Shown here: positions 33,696 through 44,000 of the stretch, piece by piece
Position numbering within the stretch: position 1 is the stretch's first letter
How the letters are laid out: each line of letters opens with the position of its first letter
Notes under the pieces: model-generated
Databases searched by the model: none
What the model saw: only the letters and a program-made list of their open reading frames with translations
Told to the model about the DNA's origin: nothing
Assembly (NCBI GenBank): GCA_050015095.1
Contig: JBEKCC010000003.1
Location: forward strand, 1-64,000
From: MVRE01 sp015660965
GTDB lineage: Archaea > Halobacteriota > Methanomicrobia > Methanomicrobiales > Methanospirillaceae
Direction: 5' to 3'
DNA: 64,000 nt
Made by a program: the position numbers and the translations under genes

Positions 33696-34508
33696 TTATC
33701 CTTTGATATCCTTGAGTAATCCTGTCGCTTTTTTCATGGTAGAGATATAACGTGAAACCTCGTCAATCATGATCTTTTTATTATCAAGATGTTGCTCGAT
33801 GAGGTGCACAATAGCACTGCCAACAATGACCCCATTAGCTCCCTCTGAAATAAGTGGTTTTATGTGTTCTGGTTTTGATATACCGAACCCAATGGAAAGA
33901 GGGAGATTGCTCTGTTTCCTAACAGAGTGGATGAGTTCAAACACACTATGTTCAAGTTCCTGACGAACCCCTGTAACTCCTGTGGTAGAGATAAGATATA
34001 AAAAACCACTTGCGAGGGAAACGATCTTTTTCAGTCGTTTTGTTGATGTTGTTATCGATACGAGAAAGATCTGATTCAAACCCACAGTTCTTGCGATCTC
34101 AACCACATCCTTGGATTCCTCATAAGGCATATCCACAATCAAGATGCCATCGATACCCGCATCACGTGCATGGCGGTAGAACTTCTCGATGCCACGCTTG
34201 AATACAATGTTATAGTATGTGAGGAGAACGATTGGAATATCAGTATCTTTTCTTAGCTCATGCACAATGTCGAATAGGATATCTGGAGTCATTCCAGATT
34301 TGAGAGCTCGCTCGTTCGCCTTTTGGATGGTAGGGCCATCTGCAACAGGGTCTGAAAACGGCATGCCAATTTCCAAGATATCGACTCCAGCCCGTATTAC
34401 ATGCTTTGCAAGTTGGATACTTGTCTCCAGATCGGGATCGCCAGCAACTAGAAACGCAATAAATGCCGGGGATTTTAAGTGTTGAAAGGTATCTGTAATC
34501 CGAGTCAT
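33696..34508 (-). CDS. trpA: Tryptophan synthase alpha subunit
   Basis: It cleaves indole-3-glycerol phosphate to indole and glyceraldehyde 3-phosphate, working with TrpB. The 270-residue barrel has the catalytic Glu in VDILEIGMPFSDPVADGP, the second acid in GILIVDMPYEE, the loop LISTTGVTGVRQE and the phosphate site GANGVIVGSAIV. It is the last gene of the operon and overlaps the trpB stop by 4 bases. No terminator hairpin is obvious; the AT-rich gap to 33502 follows. Confidence 0.95.
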   Translation of the reverse strand: MTRITDTFQHLKSPAFIAFLVAGDPDLETSIQLAKHVIRAGVDILEIGMPFSDPVADGPTIQKANERALKSGMTPDILFDIVHELRKDTDIPIVLLTYYNIVFKRGIEKFYRHARDAGIDGILIVDMPYEESKDVVEIARTVGLNQIFLVSITTSTKRLKKIVSLASGFLYLISTTGVTGVRQELEHSVFELIHSVRKQSNLPLSIGFGISKPEHIKPLISEGANGVIVGSAIVHLIEQHLDNKKIMIDEVSRYISTMKKATGLLKDIKG

Positions 34509-35674
34509 ATGCTATCTCCAAGTTGAGCCACTTCCCCAACATCCTTGTCGCCACGTCCTGATAGGTTAATCACCACGATATCGTCCTTGTCAAATTTGTC
34601 GGCCATTTTGACTACTTGTGCAATAGCATGAGCAGATTCTAGTGCGGGAATAATTCCCTCCTTTCGTGAGAGTAAATGAAATGCCTCAAGTACCTCATGA
34701 TCTGTTACTGCGAAATATTCAACCCGTCCGATATCTTTCAACATACTGTGTTCGGGACCAACCCCAGGATAATCGAGACCCGCTGAAATACTATGTGTGT
34801 TCATGATTTGCCCGTAATCATCCTGCAACACATATGACATCGCCCCGTGTAACACACCTTGGGAACCAACACAAAGAGTTGCACCATGTTCTCCTGTTTC
34901 CAGCCCTTTACCACCTGCCTCTACCCCGATGAGCCGCACTTTGTCGTTAAGGAACGGATAAAACATACCGATGGCGTTCGACCCTCCACCAACACAGGCA
35001 AGGATGACGTCAGGCAATCGCCCAGATACCTTTTTGATCTGTTCCCGCGTCTCTGACCCAATAACCGATTGGAAGTCACGAACGATACGCGGATATGGAT
35101 GCGGCCCTACCACCGATCCGATGAGGTAATAAGTCGATTCAACATTCGTTACCCAGTCACGGAATGCTTCGTTTATTGCGTCTTTGAGAGTACGGGTACC
35201 AGTGCGAACCGGAATAACTCGAGCACCGAGGAGTTCCATCCGAAATACATTTAATTTCTGGCGCTCGATATCGACCTCCCCCATGTACACATCAACCGGT
35301 ATGCCTAGTACTGCGCCGGCAATAGCAGTAGCAACCCCATGCTGACCGGCTCCAGTTTCTGCAATCAACCTTTTTTTACCCATAAATTTTGCCAGAAGAG
35401 CTTGACCGAGGGTATTATTGATCTTATGAGCACCGCCATGGAGGAGATCCTCTCTTTTCAGAAATACATTACACTTTAGCATTTCCGACAAATTCTCACA
35501 ATAGGTAAGCTTCGTTGGTCGACCAGCATAGTCAGTTAGGTACCGGTTGAGAGTATCCATTGAAGTATGGTCCTTACGGAACTGCCCGTAGGCATGTTCA
35601 AGCTCTTCAAGGGCACACATCAGTGTTTCCGGAACAAATTGTCCACCGTAGTCTCCATATCGACCCTTTTTCAT
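34505..35674 (-). CDS. trpB: Tryptophan synthase beta subunit
   Basis: The PLP enzyme that joins indole and serine to tryptophan. The 389-residue protein shows the beginning MKKGRYGDYGGQFVPETLM, the PLP lysine in LLHGGAHKINNTLGQA, AETGAGQHGVATA, the phosphate loop CVGGGSNAIGMFYPF, and SAGLDYPGVGPEHSML. It is of the TrpB1 type that pairs with TrpA. The 4-base overlaps with trpF and trpA imply translational coupling. Confidence 0.96.
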   Translation of the reverse strand: MKKGRYGDYGGQFVPETLMCALEELEHAYGQFRKDHTSMDTLNRYLTDYAGRPTKLTYCENLSEMLKCNVFLKREDLLHGGAHKINNTLGQALLAKFMGKKRLIAETGAGQHGVATAIAGAVLGIPVDVYMGEVDIERQKLNVFRMELLGARVIPVRTGTRTLKDAINEAFRDWVTNVESTYYLIGSVVGPHPYPRIVRDFQSVIGSETREQIKKVSGRLPDVILACVGGGSNAIGMFYPFLNDKVRLIGVEAGGKGLETGEHGATLCVGSQGVLHGAMSYVLQDDYGQIMNTHSISAGLDYPGVGPEHSMLKDIGRVEYFAVTDHEVLEAFHLLSRKEGIIPALESAHAIAQVVKMADKFDKDDIVVINLSGRGDKDVGEVAQLGDSI

Positions 35675-36237
35675 AAAACAGCCTCTTTACAATTATGTAA
35701 AAACAACCTGATCTTTTCTTTATCCTTGATTCCCGGTTCGACCTCGACACCTGAAGAGACGTCGACTGCATCAGGTTGAACAATTTCAATTGCTTCCTTG
35801 ACGTTCTCAGGATTCAGTCCTCCGGCAAGTATTACCGGAACCTTCGACAGTTTTACCACTTCAGAGGCGAATGTCGAGTTATATAGTTTACCGCTCCCGT
35901 AACTTTCATCAACAACAAAAGCATCCGAATCGGGTAATAGGTGATCTCCTCGCTTTACCATCCGAAATACTTTCACATTCCGATTCGATGGAAATGGAAA
36001 TGGATGAGAAATCTGAACGGCGTCCGGCTTAAGTGCGAGGATTTCCTTAAGATCTTCTTCTGATTTAGTATGGGTCACAATAACTTTCATTGTAGACGAG
36101 GTGAGTGAAGAAAATATTTCTCGTACCCGGCTAGATTGAACCGAACGAGGAGAATCAGAGAACATAACTATCCCGATGGCGTCCGCTCCACATCCCTCAG
36201 CATAGAGAGCATCTTCAACTGTCGTAATTCCGCACAT
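35671..36237 (-). CDS. trpF: Phosphoribosylanthranilate isomerase
   Basis: Third step of the tryptophan branch. The 188-residue barrel starts directly at MCGITTVEDALYAEG. The usual one to five residues before the catalytic Cys motif (KICGIT) are almost missing, because no start codon precedes this ATG in frame. ADAIGIVMFSDSPRSV, VPVILAGGLNPENV and AVDVSSGVEVEPGIKD are the expected phosphate and catalytic segments. It is slightly shorter than the usual 200-210 residues. It lies 2 bases after trpC. Confidence 0.93.
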   Translation of the reverse strand: MCGITTVEDALYAEGCGADAIGIVMFSDSPRSVQSSRVREIFSSLTSSTMKVIVTHTKSEEDLKEILALKPDAVQISHPFPFPSNRNVKVFRMVKRGDHLLPDSDAFVVDESYGSGKLYNSTFASEVVKLSKVPVILAGGLNPENVKEAIEIVQPDAVDVSSGVEVEPGIKDKEKIRLFLHNCKEAVL

Positions 36238-36239
36238 CT

Positions 36240-36995
36240 TTACGCGAATACAAATTCCTCCAGTTTTCTTTGAGGATACTCATGGGACATGATTGAGGAC
36301 CCTATTAAAAAGGCGTCGCAGTATGGTTTCATCTCACGTATATCGTCAGCTGATCTCATCCCGCTCTCGGATACGATTATTCTCCCTGCTAACCAAATAC
36401 TTCCTGAAAGATTACGGGTTGTGGACCGATCTATGGTGAGTGTTGCTAGGTTGCGGTTATTGATCCCGATGAGAGTGGCATCTGTTGCAAGTGCCAACTC
36501 CACGTCTGCCTGATTGTGAACTTCAACGAGAGGTTCAAGCCCGTAATCACCGGAACGATCGACAAAATCCGAAAGCCTATCCTTGAGAATCGCAGCAATA
36601 AGGAGAACCGCGTCCGCCCCAAGTGCTCGGGATTCTGCAATCTGCCGTTCATCAATGATAAAATCTTTTCTTAGAACGGGTATACTAACCGCTTTTTTTA
36701 CCTGTTTGATATCCTGTGCTGTACCACCAAAGAAATATGGTTCGGTCAAAATGGAGAGTGCAATACACCCTGCCCTGACAAGCACTCCTGCCATCATCGC
36801 CATATCTACATTGCGGCGAAGGATGCCATGGCTCGGTGAGATGCATTTGATCTCGGCAATCACCGCGTTTTTACCGTTTTTGTTGCGGATTGCATCTGCA
36901 AGACTTACATGAGGATACAGGATATCATCTGGAAATGAAGTAGGTAGACGTTCGACTCGCTTTTGGGTTCGCCGTATAATCTCGTCGAGAATCAC
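36240..36995 (-). CDS. trpC: Indole-3-glycerol phosphate synthase
   Basis: It closes the indole ring with loss of CO2. The 251-residue barrel shows AVIAEIKCISPSHGILR (substrate lysine), IPVLRKDFIIDERQIAESR (catalytic lysine), LIGINNRNLATLTID and IIVSESGM with DAFLIGSSIM. It overlaps trpD by 4 bases and runs into trpF with a 2-base gap. Confidence 0.95.
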   Translation of the reverse strand: MILDEIIRRTQKRVERLPTSFPDDILYPHVSLADAIRNKNGKNAVIAEIKCISPSHGILRRNVDMAMMAGVLVRAGCIALSILTEPYFFGGTAQDIKQVKKAVSIPVLRKDFIIDERQIAESRALGADAVLLIAAILKDRLSDFVDRSGDYGLEPLVEVHNQADVELALATDATLIGINNRNLATLTIDRSTTRNLSGSIWLAGRIIVSESGMRSADDIREMKPYCDAFLIGSSIMSHEYPQRKLEEFVFA

Positions 36996-38008
36996 AGTAC
37001 ACCACGTGTCTCTCTAATAAGATGGTCCAGAACTGTACTTGCTCTGCCAGAGTCAATTGATTCAGCTCCCATTGAAATCCCTTCTTTGAGTGTATCGGCT
37101 TTACCACCAAGATACACCGCAGCACCAGCATTCAAGAGCACGATATCGCGTGCTGGACCTTTCTTACCAGAAAAGATACTCTGAAGAATCCGTGCATTTG
37201 TTGCAGCATCTCCACCTTTTAAATCGTTCAGTGTCGCTGGGCTGAATCCAACATCTTGACAATTGAGTACGTATGTCCTGATCTTTCCCGCTTCCAATTC
37301 GGAAATTTTTGTGGGACCTGTAGTTGAAATTTCATCGAGTCCACCACCATGCACAACCATTGCCCGTTCCACGCCAACAGAAGAAAGCACACAGGCGATT
37401 TTTTCAGTGAGAACCGGGGTATAGACACCTAGAAGCTGCGCTTTAGCACCGGCAGGGTTCGCGAGTGGTCCAAGTAAGTTAAAGACAGTTCTGATACCGA
37501 GTTCTTTTCGCGGTCCTGCAACATATTTCATGGCCGGGTGGTAGAGAGGAGCAAAGAGGAATGCAATATGATACTTTTCAAGAATTTGAGAGACCCGGTC
37601 AGGTGAAATTCCAAAATTCACACCAAGTGCCTCTAAAACATCAGCAGATCCACACCTGCTGCTCACGCTCCTATTTCCATGTTTAACGACAGGAACTCCA
37701 CATCCAGCTGCAACAAAAGCAGCGGCCGTACTAATATTGAAAGTTGATGCACTATCTCCCCCAGTTCCGCAGGTATCGACAAGTATTCCATTCACTGTGG
37801 GATTGATCGTAAGGGCACATTTCCGCATCACATTGGTAAAGGCTGCAATCTCTTCGACTGTTTCACCTTTCAACCGGAGAGCGGTAAGAAAGCTCCCCAC
37901 TTGAGCATCTGTGGCCTCACCTTTCATGATCTCCATCATGGCCGATTTTGCTTCCATTTGGGTGAGGTTGCGTCCTTCAATGAGCTGTCCAATTGCTTCC
38001 CGTATCAT
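36992..38008 (-). CDS. trpD: Anthranilate phosphoribosyltransferase
   Basis: It transfers phosphoribose from PRPP to anthranilate. The 338-residue protein has the PRPP loop VDTCGTGGDSASTFNIST, GVPVVKHGNRSVSSRCGSAD, ELGIRTVFNLLGPLANPAG and VVHGGGLDEIST. It is a stand-alone TrpD, not fused to TrpG. It overlaps both neighbours by 4 bases. Confidence 0.96.
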   Translation of the reverse strand: MIREAIGQLIEGRNLTQMEAKSAMMEIMKGEATDAQVGSFLTALRLKGETVEEIAAFTNVMRKCALTINPTVNGILVDTCGTGGDSASTFNISTAAAFVAAGCGVPVVKHGNRSVSSRCGSADVLEALGVNFGISPDRVSQILEKYHIAFLFAPLYHPAMKYVAGPRKELGIRTVFNLLGPLANPAGAKAQLLGVYTPVLTEKIACVLSSVGVERAMVVHGGGLDEISTTGPTKISELEAGKIRTYVLNCQDVGFSPATLNDLKGGDAATNARILQSIFSGKKGPARDIVLLNAGAAVYLGGKADTLKEGISMGAESIDSGRASTVLDHLIRETRGVL

Positions 38009-38580
38009 GCTCCTACTCCAAACAGAAAGTTACGAACAACCTTTTCTCCTTCCTGCGAAAGGATGCTCTCAGGGTGAAACTGAATCCCGTATATTGGATA
38101 TGTGCGATGTCTCAATCCCATAACATACCCATCATCACAGCTCTCTGCAGACACAACTAGATCATCTGGAAGTGTATTGCGATCCGCGACGAGTGAGTGA
38201 TAGCGTGTAGCGGTGAACGGGTTTGATATACCAGAAAAAATACTCGTACCGTCGTGCTGTATTTGGGAAACCTTACCATGCATTAAGTGGCCTGCTCTGA
38301 CGACATCTCCCCCATATGCAACACATATCGCTTGGTGACCAAGACATACACCGAGAGTTGGTATCCGTTTGCTTAACGTTAAGAGAACATCGTTGCAAAC
38401 ACCACAATCTTCTGGGCGACCTGGACCAGGAGAGAGAATTATCCGGTCACAGGGTATTTTCTGTACTTGGTCGAACGGCGTATCATTAGTAACAACGGTG
38501 GGTTCAGCCCCCAAGACTCCGACTTGCTGGACGAGATTATAGGTGAAGCTATCATAACAGTCAATAATGAGGACCTTCAT
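38005..38580 (-). CDS. trpG: Anthranilate synthase component II (glutamine amidotransferase)
   Basis: It supplies ammonia from glutamine to TrpE. The 191-residue class I amidotransferase has the oxyanion region LSPGPGRPEDCG, the nucleophile in LGVCLGHQAICVAYGG and the His-Glu pair in GIQFHPESILSQEGEK. It overlaps trpE and trpD by 4 bases each. Confidence 0.96.
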   Translation of the reverse strand: MKVLIIDCYDSFTYNLVQQVGVLGAEPTVVTNDTPFDQVQKIPCDRIILSPGPGRPEDCGVCNDVLLTLSKRIPTLGVCLGHQAICVAYGGDVVRAGHLMHGKVSQIQHDGTSIFSGISNPFTATRYHSLVADRNTLPDDLVVSAESCDDGYVMGLRHRTYPIYGIQFHPESILSQEGEKVVRNFLFGVGA

Positions 38581-40076
38581 TGATATCTCCCTCCCAATTC
38601 GATTGCTTTCAACATTGCCTGAGCTTTGTTCTCTGTCTCATACCATTCCTTCTCAGGATCAGAGTCGGCAACAATCCCGGCCCCTACTTGAATAGACGCC
38701 TTCGATCCATGAACAATGATTGTTCGAATAGTGATTGCAAACTCAAGATTTCGATCGAATCCAATGTATCCAACCGCTCCAGCATACAATCCTCTCCGAT
38801 CAGGCTCTACTTCATCGATAATCTGCATGGCACGAATTTTCGGTGCTCCAGAAACAGTTCCAGCGGGAAAACAAGATTTAAAAGCTTCATAACCGTCCAA
38901 GTTATCTTGTAATATTCCTTTTACCGTCGAAACGATATGCTGCACATGGGAGAACTTCTCAACACCCATGAAATCCTCCACCCGCACAGAACCGAATTTG
39001 CAGATTCTCCCAATATCATTTCTGGCAAGATCGACAAGCATCGTATGTTCTGCTCTCTCTTTCTCATCAGCGAGAAGCTGTTCTGCAAGATACTTATCTT
39101 CCTCAGGTGTCGCACCTCGCAATCGGGTGCCGGCAATTGGGACTGTGGTCACTTTCCGTTTCTCGATCCGAACAAGCATTTCAGGACTTGCTCCAATTAC
39201 TTTCAGGTTACCGAAATCGAGATAGTACATATAGGGACTGGGATTGATCTCTCGGAGAGCTCGATAGATTAAGAATGGATCTGAATTGATATCGACCTCA
39301 ATCCTTCGTGACAGTACGGCTTGGAAAATATCGCCTGCTTTAATGTACTCCTTTACGCGTGTGACTGACTGTTCAAAAGCGTCCTTTGAGAGATACTCGG
39401 TGTATTTGAGTGACCGTTCATCAGGCAAAGATTGGAGTGGTTTTTTATCTTTACTATATTCTAATCGCTCGATTTCTTCGGCACTTTCAAGTATCCTTTT
39501 CCTGCTCTTTTCGTATTCTTGAACTATGTCAGAGTCATATGTCAGTAGCGGGCTGCAAAAAATGTACAATTTTTTATCCAGGTGGTCGAAAACAATACAA
39601 TCCTTTGTAAGCATGAACTGGGTTATCGGTAGATTGGAAGATGGTTTTGAGCTTTTTAAGATATTTTTATTCAAGGAATACACGAGATCATACGCAAAAT
39701 AACCTACCATACCGCCAAAAAACCGTGGTGCTTTGATGTTGACAAAGTTGAAACGCTGCAGGATTGATTTTATTTTATCAACAGGATTCTGACCATCTGG
39801 ATTTTTCGCAATTGAAGTATACGGTTCTTCACCTTTCAGTTCGATAGATTCGTCAATGGTCACCATCAATTCCGGATCTATGCCGATATAGGAATACCTC
39901 GCAATTTTTTCACTCCCTTCAATGGATTCGAGAAGATATCCATACGTTTTTCTTATGTTTGAAAACAACTCAAGTGGTGAGAGGTTTGGTACCGGAATCT
40001 CAGCACAAAGTGGTATAACAAGAGGTTTTGCTTGATGCTCAACAACAGCAAGATATTCTTCAATACCCAAGTTCAA
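38577..40076 (-). CDS. trpE: Anthranilate synthase component I
   Basis: The first enzyme of the branch: chorismate to anthranilate. The 499-residue protein has the tryptophan-binding motif GYLLESIEGSEKIARYS near residue 50, which predicts feedback inhibition. Catalytic motifs are AGDIFQAVLSRRIEV, YMYYLDFGNLKVIGASPE, AGTRLRGATPEEDKYLAE, RNDIGRICKFG and CFPAGTVSGAPKIRAMQI. Start TTG at 40076 overlaps the stop of a 26-codon leader ORF (TTGA), and AGGGAT lies upstream. It heads the operon. Confidence 0.95.
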   Translation of the reverse strand: MNLGIEEYLAVVEHQAKPLVIPLCAEIPVPNLSPLELFSNIRKTYGYLLESIEGSEKIARYSYIGIDPELMVTIDESIELKGEEPYTSIAKNPDGQNPVDKIKSILQRFNFVNIKAPRFFGGMVGYFAYDLVYSLNKNILKSSKPSSNLPITQFMLTKDCIVFDHLDKKLYIFCSPLLTYDSDIVQEYEKSRKRILESAEEIERLEYSKDKKPLQSLPDERSLKYTEYLSKDAFEQSVTRVKEYIKAGDIFQAVLSRRIEVDINSDPFLIYRALREINPSPYMYYLDFGNLKVIGASPEMLVRIEKRKVTTVPIAGTRLRGATPEEDKYLAEQLLADEKERAEHTMLVDLARNDIGRICKFGSVRVEDFMGVEKFSHVQHIVSTVKGILQDNLDGYEAFKSCFPAGTVSGAPKIRAMQIIDEVEPDRRGLYAGAVGYIGFDRNLEFAITIRTIIVHGSKASIQVGAGIVADSDPEKEWYETENKAQAMLKAIELGGRYQ

Positions 40077-40153
40077 GGATAATCCCTTGATACTAGGGTT
40101 TCTTCCCAGTCCAACGGCATCTGCCCCTTGGTTTTCAATGGACTAATATTCAT
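40073..40153 (-). CDS. Leader ORF coupled to trpE
   Basis: ATG 40153 opens a 26-residue frame, MNISPLKTKGQMPLDWEETL then VSRDYP, whose TGA shares bases with the trpE TTG start. The promoter next to it predicts transcription from about this ATG, so the message may be leaderless and translated from here. It has only one Trp codon, so a bacterial-style attenuator is unlikely. Coupling, or a mere upstream ORF, are the alternatives. Whether a peptide is made is not known. Confidence 0.4.
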   Translation of the reverse strand: MNISPLKTKGQMPLDWEETLVSRDYP

Positions 40154-40168
40154 ACACCTTGTGGGTTT

Positions 40169-40182
40169 TGTACACTTATATA
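40169..40182 (-). promoter_or_regulatory. trp promoter: TATA box and TGTACA box
   Basis: Read leftward, TATATAAG (40182-40175) is followed at once by TGTACA (40174-40169). TGTACA is the core of the TRP box bound by TrpY in Methanothermobacter. A repressor here would cover the start site. Two more TATA-like elements lie at 40190-40220, probably for the divergent proline dehydrogenase gene or alternative starts. Confidence 0.5.
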
Positions 40183-40282
40183 CATTGTTGTTCATTTTTG
40201 TGTATTAATGTATAAAAATATCATGAATCGCGTATCCGCATCAAATTGATATCTTCTGCTAGGGTATCTTGGATAGGTTAAC

Positions 40283-41083
40283 GTGGACAATCGATGGACA
40301 CTTCGAGATCTAAACGAAGTGGTGCAATGGTGTTCTTTGCGGAACACTCAAGGAATTCGTTGCACGATAGCAACGCTGACAGAATATGCAAAGACTCCCG
40401 ATCAAGCCCTTCAATCATTTGAGTTGAATATAGATTGTATCAAAACAATCGCAGAACACTCACTCAACTCATCTTTATCGGTAAAACCAACATCGATCGG
40501 AATCCTTTTTGACCGTAACGAATACTTCCGAAACTTAAATTTGCTGTTCCATGAGGCACAAGACCATCACGTAGGATTTGAGATCGATATGGAAGGTCGG
40601 AATTTCGTGGCTGATACCCTTTATTCTGCTCTAGAATTGGCCAAAGAGAAACAACCGGTAACAGTTGCTTTGCAGGCATATTTAGATCGCACATTCCAAG
40701 ACATTGACTTATGCAAGATGAATGGAATTAGTGTGCGGTTAGTTAAAGGATCGTATTTTGGAGACCGCAATGATTTTGCAACGATCAAATCGAAAATGCA
40801 ACAATACGTAGAGAAACTGTTGTCAAAACAGACACTGTTTTCAATTGGAACGCATGATCCAGAACTGATTGAATGGCTCAAAAACCAGATTACAAAACAA
40901 AAAAATCTCGTTGAATTTGGGTTTTTAAAGGGACTTGCAGATCGCACAAAAATTGAAATGGTGTCGCAAGGTTATCAGATTGCCGAGTATGTACCATTCG
41001 GTCCGAAAGGAGATGCTTATATCTTGAGACGCGAACGGTACCTTGAAACCCTCAAGCAACTCAACCGATCTCCAGTCCCATAA
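40283..41083 (+). CDS. Proline dehydrogenase
   Basis: A FAD enzyme that oxidises proline to 1-pyrroline-5-carboxylate. The 266-residue single-domain form starts at GTG 40283 (MDNRWTLRDL). Motifs of the PutA/PRODH barrel: VGFEIDMEGRNFVADTLY (DMEG), VALQAYLDRTFQDIDLC, ISVRLVKGSYFGDRN (KG-Y), FSIGTHDPELIEWL, EFGFLKGLADRTK and the C-terminal RRERYLETLK. It diverges from the trp operon. The second enzyme of the pathway lies at 46384-47952 beyond the giant surface protein. Proline catabolism is uncommon in methanogens; the product may be used for glutamate or for redox balance. Confidence 0.85.
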   Translation: MDNRWTLRDLNEVVQWCSLRNTQGIRCTIATLTEYAKTPDQALQSFELNIDCIKTIAEHSLNSSLSVKPTSIGILFDRNEYFRNLNLLFHEAQDHHVGFEIDMEGRNFVADTLYSALELAKEKQPVTVALQAYLDRTFQDIDLCKMNGISVRLVKGSYFGDRNDFATIKSKMQQYVEKLLSKQTLFSIGTHDPELIEWLKNQITKQKNLVEFGFLKGLADRTKIEMVSQGYQIAEYVPFGPKGDAYILRRERYLETLKQLNRSPVP

Positions 41084-41089
41084 AATTTA

Positions 41090-44000
41090 TTATATTCGGT
41101 TTTTCCACCACCCAAAGTAAGCAACAACGGGAATAATTGCAATCACAATTGCCATCGCTATTGGATTTTCCAATATAATTCCGAAGAGCCATGTGAACAT
41201 CCCCACATCGGTGATAATGGCTGGCTTCTGGAAGGGTGTTATTGGTGTTGGTGAAGAAATGGGTACAGGGCGGGACTCTTTAATTTTCGCTGTCCCAGGC
41301 TCGGAAGATTTTTGTTCGGTGGCCTTTTGTTCTGGGAAGTTGACTTGTTGAGATTCGCCTTGAACCTGGCCACCAGATCGACTTCCCCCGGAGCCACCTC
41401 CCCCACCACTAACTCCGTAAGTACCGGCATTACTAGATTGAGCAGTCCCCGCACTTTCAGTATTAGTTCCCGCAGAACCCGTGGTACCTCCTTGGTTACC
41501 CTGTGACGCAGCTTGCTGTGCAGCTAGTGAGACCAACCCAAAAATCGAAAGCCCATTCGGTGAGTCCGCTTCAAACACGTCATTTGCACCATCACGCCCT
41601 AAGAATCGGGTAGTGAGCATCTCTATTGTTGCCCCGTCATCTGAATATCGAATAATCTTGATTGCATCTGTTGTTGGGCCATGGCTTTGAACCCAAGCAT
41701 CGCTGATGCTCATTGTAATTTTTGCGGCAATATGGCCAGTAATGGTTGTGAGATTAGTGTCTATCAACTGTGCATTTTTCACTTCAAGTGAATAAGCGAC
41801 ATCCTTGACATCCTGTCCATTGGTATTAGCAACCAGCTGGAAACCGTTAAATACATCGCTACTTACTCCTTGGATGACGTTTGTTTCAACAGGGACATTT
41901 TCAACGTATTGTTTTAAGGATACATTTAAAGATGTTGAAACTGTCCCAACACTTGGGTCTAAAGCCACAGTCTGAGGTTGACTTTCGACATTGACTTCCT
42001 GAACGTTATTCATAATAAGATTTCCAGATTGTGTAGCATCGACATTATTTGCAACAAATGTCATGGCTTTCCAGGCATTGTCGGGATTTTGGATCGTTAC
42101 GGTTTGGCCTGTATAGCTAACAACTCCACCAGCATTGGCGACATTTGCGACATTTAAATCCAATATTGGTGTTGTTTCTGCGGCTTCTGAAGTATTATAT
42201 GTCAAACCACTAACTGAAGTGGACGTTGTTGTAGTATTTGCTAAAATAGAGATGTCATGTGTGATGTCGTTTACTTGCCCACCATAATCTGTTACAGTAA
42301 GTTTCACATAATACACACCAGATTTTAAGAAACTATGATCGATACTAGCGGTAGTGCCTATAGTATTATCACCAAAATCCCATTCGTATTCAGTAATTTG
42401 GCCTCCAGTACTTGTTGAAACGAAGTGAACTTGATTTTGTTGTCCTTCCATTTGTTCTGGTGGATCCCAAGTATATTGTGCTACAAGTTGGACTGGACTA
42501 ACCGTGATGTAATTCATCTTGGATTCGGTATTGCTACCTCCGTCATTGGATACAGTCAGTTGCACAGTGTATGACCCAGTATTTGTATACTGATGCGATG
42601 GATTCTGTTCAGTAGATGTAAGGCCATCTCCAAACGTCCATAACCTTGATGTCACGGATTCAGTCGATGTATCCGTGAACTGAACGGTTAGCGGACGCAT
42701 TCCTGATGTGTAGTCACTAGTAAAACCTGCTACCGGTGGGACTATACTAACCGTAATATAATTGTTCTTGATTTTGGTATCATTGCCACCGGCATTGGAT
42801 ACCATCAAATTTACTGTATACGTCCCGACACTTGTGTAAGTATGAGATGGGCTCGCGAAGGAAGAGTCTGTCGTGTTGACCCATATTCCATCACCAAAAC
42901 TCCAGTTCCACATCGTGGGTGACCCCCCTGTGGATCTATCTGTGAACTGAACAGTTAATGGAACAATTCCTGATGCAGGTACTCTAGTAAACCCAGCCAC
43001 AGGCGGCGGTGGAAGAACAGTGATGTAGTCTGTTTTCGTATCACTGCCACCAGCATTTGATACTATAAGTGTCACCGTATATGTCTGAGGATTCGTGTAT
43101 TGATGGGTTGGTGGATTTCTATTCCCAATCTCTGTTGTATTGTACCAAGGTGTCCCATCACCAAAACTCCAGTTCCACATTGTCGGAGTTCCAGTCGATG
43201 CATCCATAAATGCAACAGTTAACGGAACAGTGCCTGATGTAGGTACGTCAGTGAAACCCGCTACCGGGGGCGGTGGATTTACTGTAAACCCGCCACTTTT
43301 CGTCCCAGACTGTTCATCCGGGTTCGTGACCACTACGTCCCATGAACCAGCTGTTGCTCCAGACGGAATCTCTATCGTACATGTGATCTTGTTCGATGAG
43401 ACAACATTGACACCGGTTGCTGTGATATCAGTCTGACCCATATGCAGGTTGACGGTCGGAGTACCATAGAACCCAGTACCGGCAAGATTTGTAATACTAA
43501 CAGAAGTTCCACTGGTACCCGTGCTCGGATCAATACTGCCAACCGTCGGTGCTGGTACGCTTGTGATGTACCCGAGTTTGGTCTCTGAATTGCTGCTGCC
43601 ACCCGCATTTGTTGCCGTGAGACGGATGTCATAAGTGCCTGCCGGGAACGCGTATGAGGGGTTCTGTGTAATAGCAAATTGCGTCCAGTCTACCGTTACA
43701 TTCTTGTACTCCCAGTTCCACGATGTCGGAGTGTTTGTGGACTGGTCAGTGAACGATACCGAGAGCGGGGCAATACCAGAACGTGGCGTCGTGTTGGTGA
43801 ACGCTGCTACCGGGGGTTGTGAAAGAACCGTGATGTAACCATCCTCGGATTTGGTATTACTCCCGCCGGCATTGGATACCGTCAGATTCACCGTATATGT
43901 CTGCGGATTCGTGTATTGATGGAGTGGTGGATCTTTATTCAAAGATTCAGTCGTATTGTACCAAGTTCCATCACCAAAACTCCAGTTCCACATCGTGGGA

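Noticed and set aside
41239..41506. Short frames in the Gly/Ser-rich linker of the surface protein
   Set aside because: By-products of low-complexity coding sequence in the real frame.
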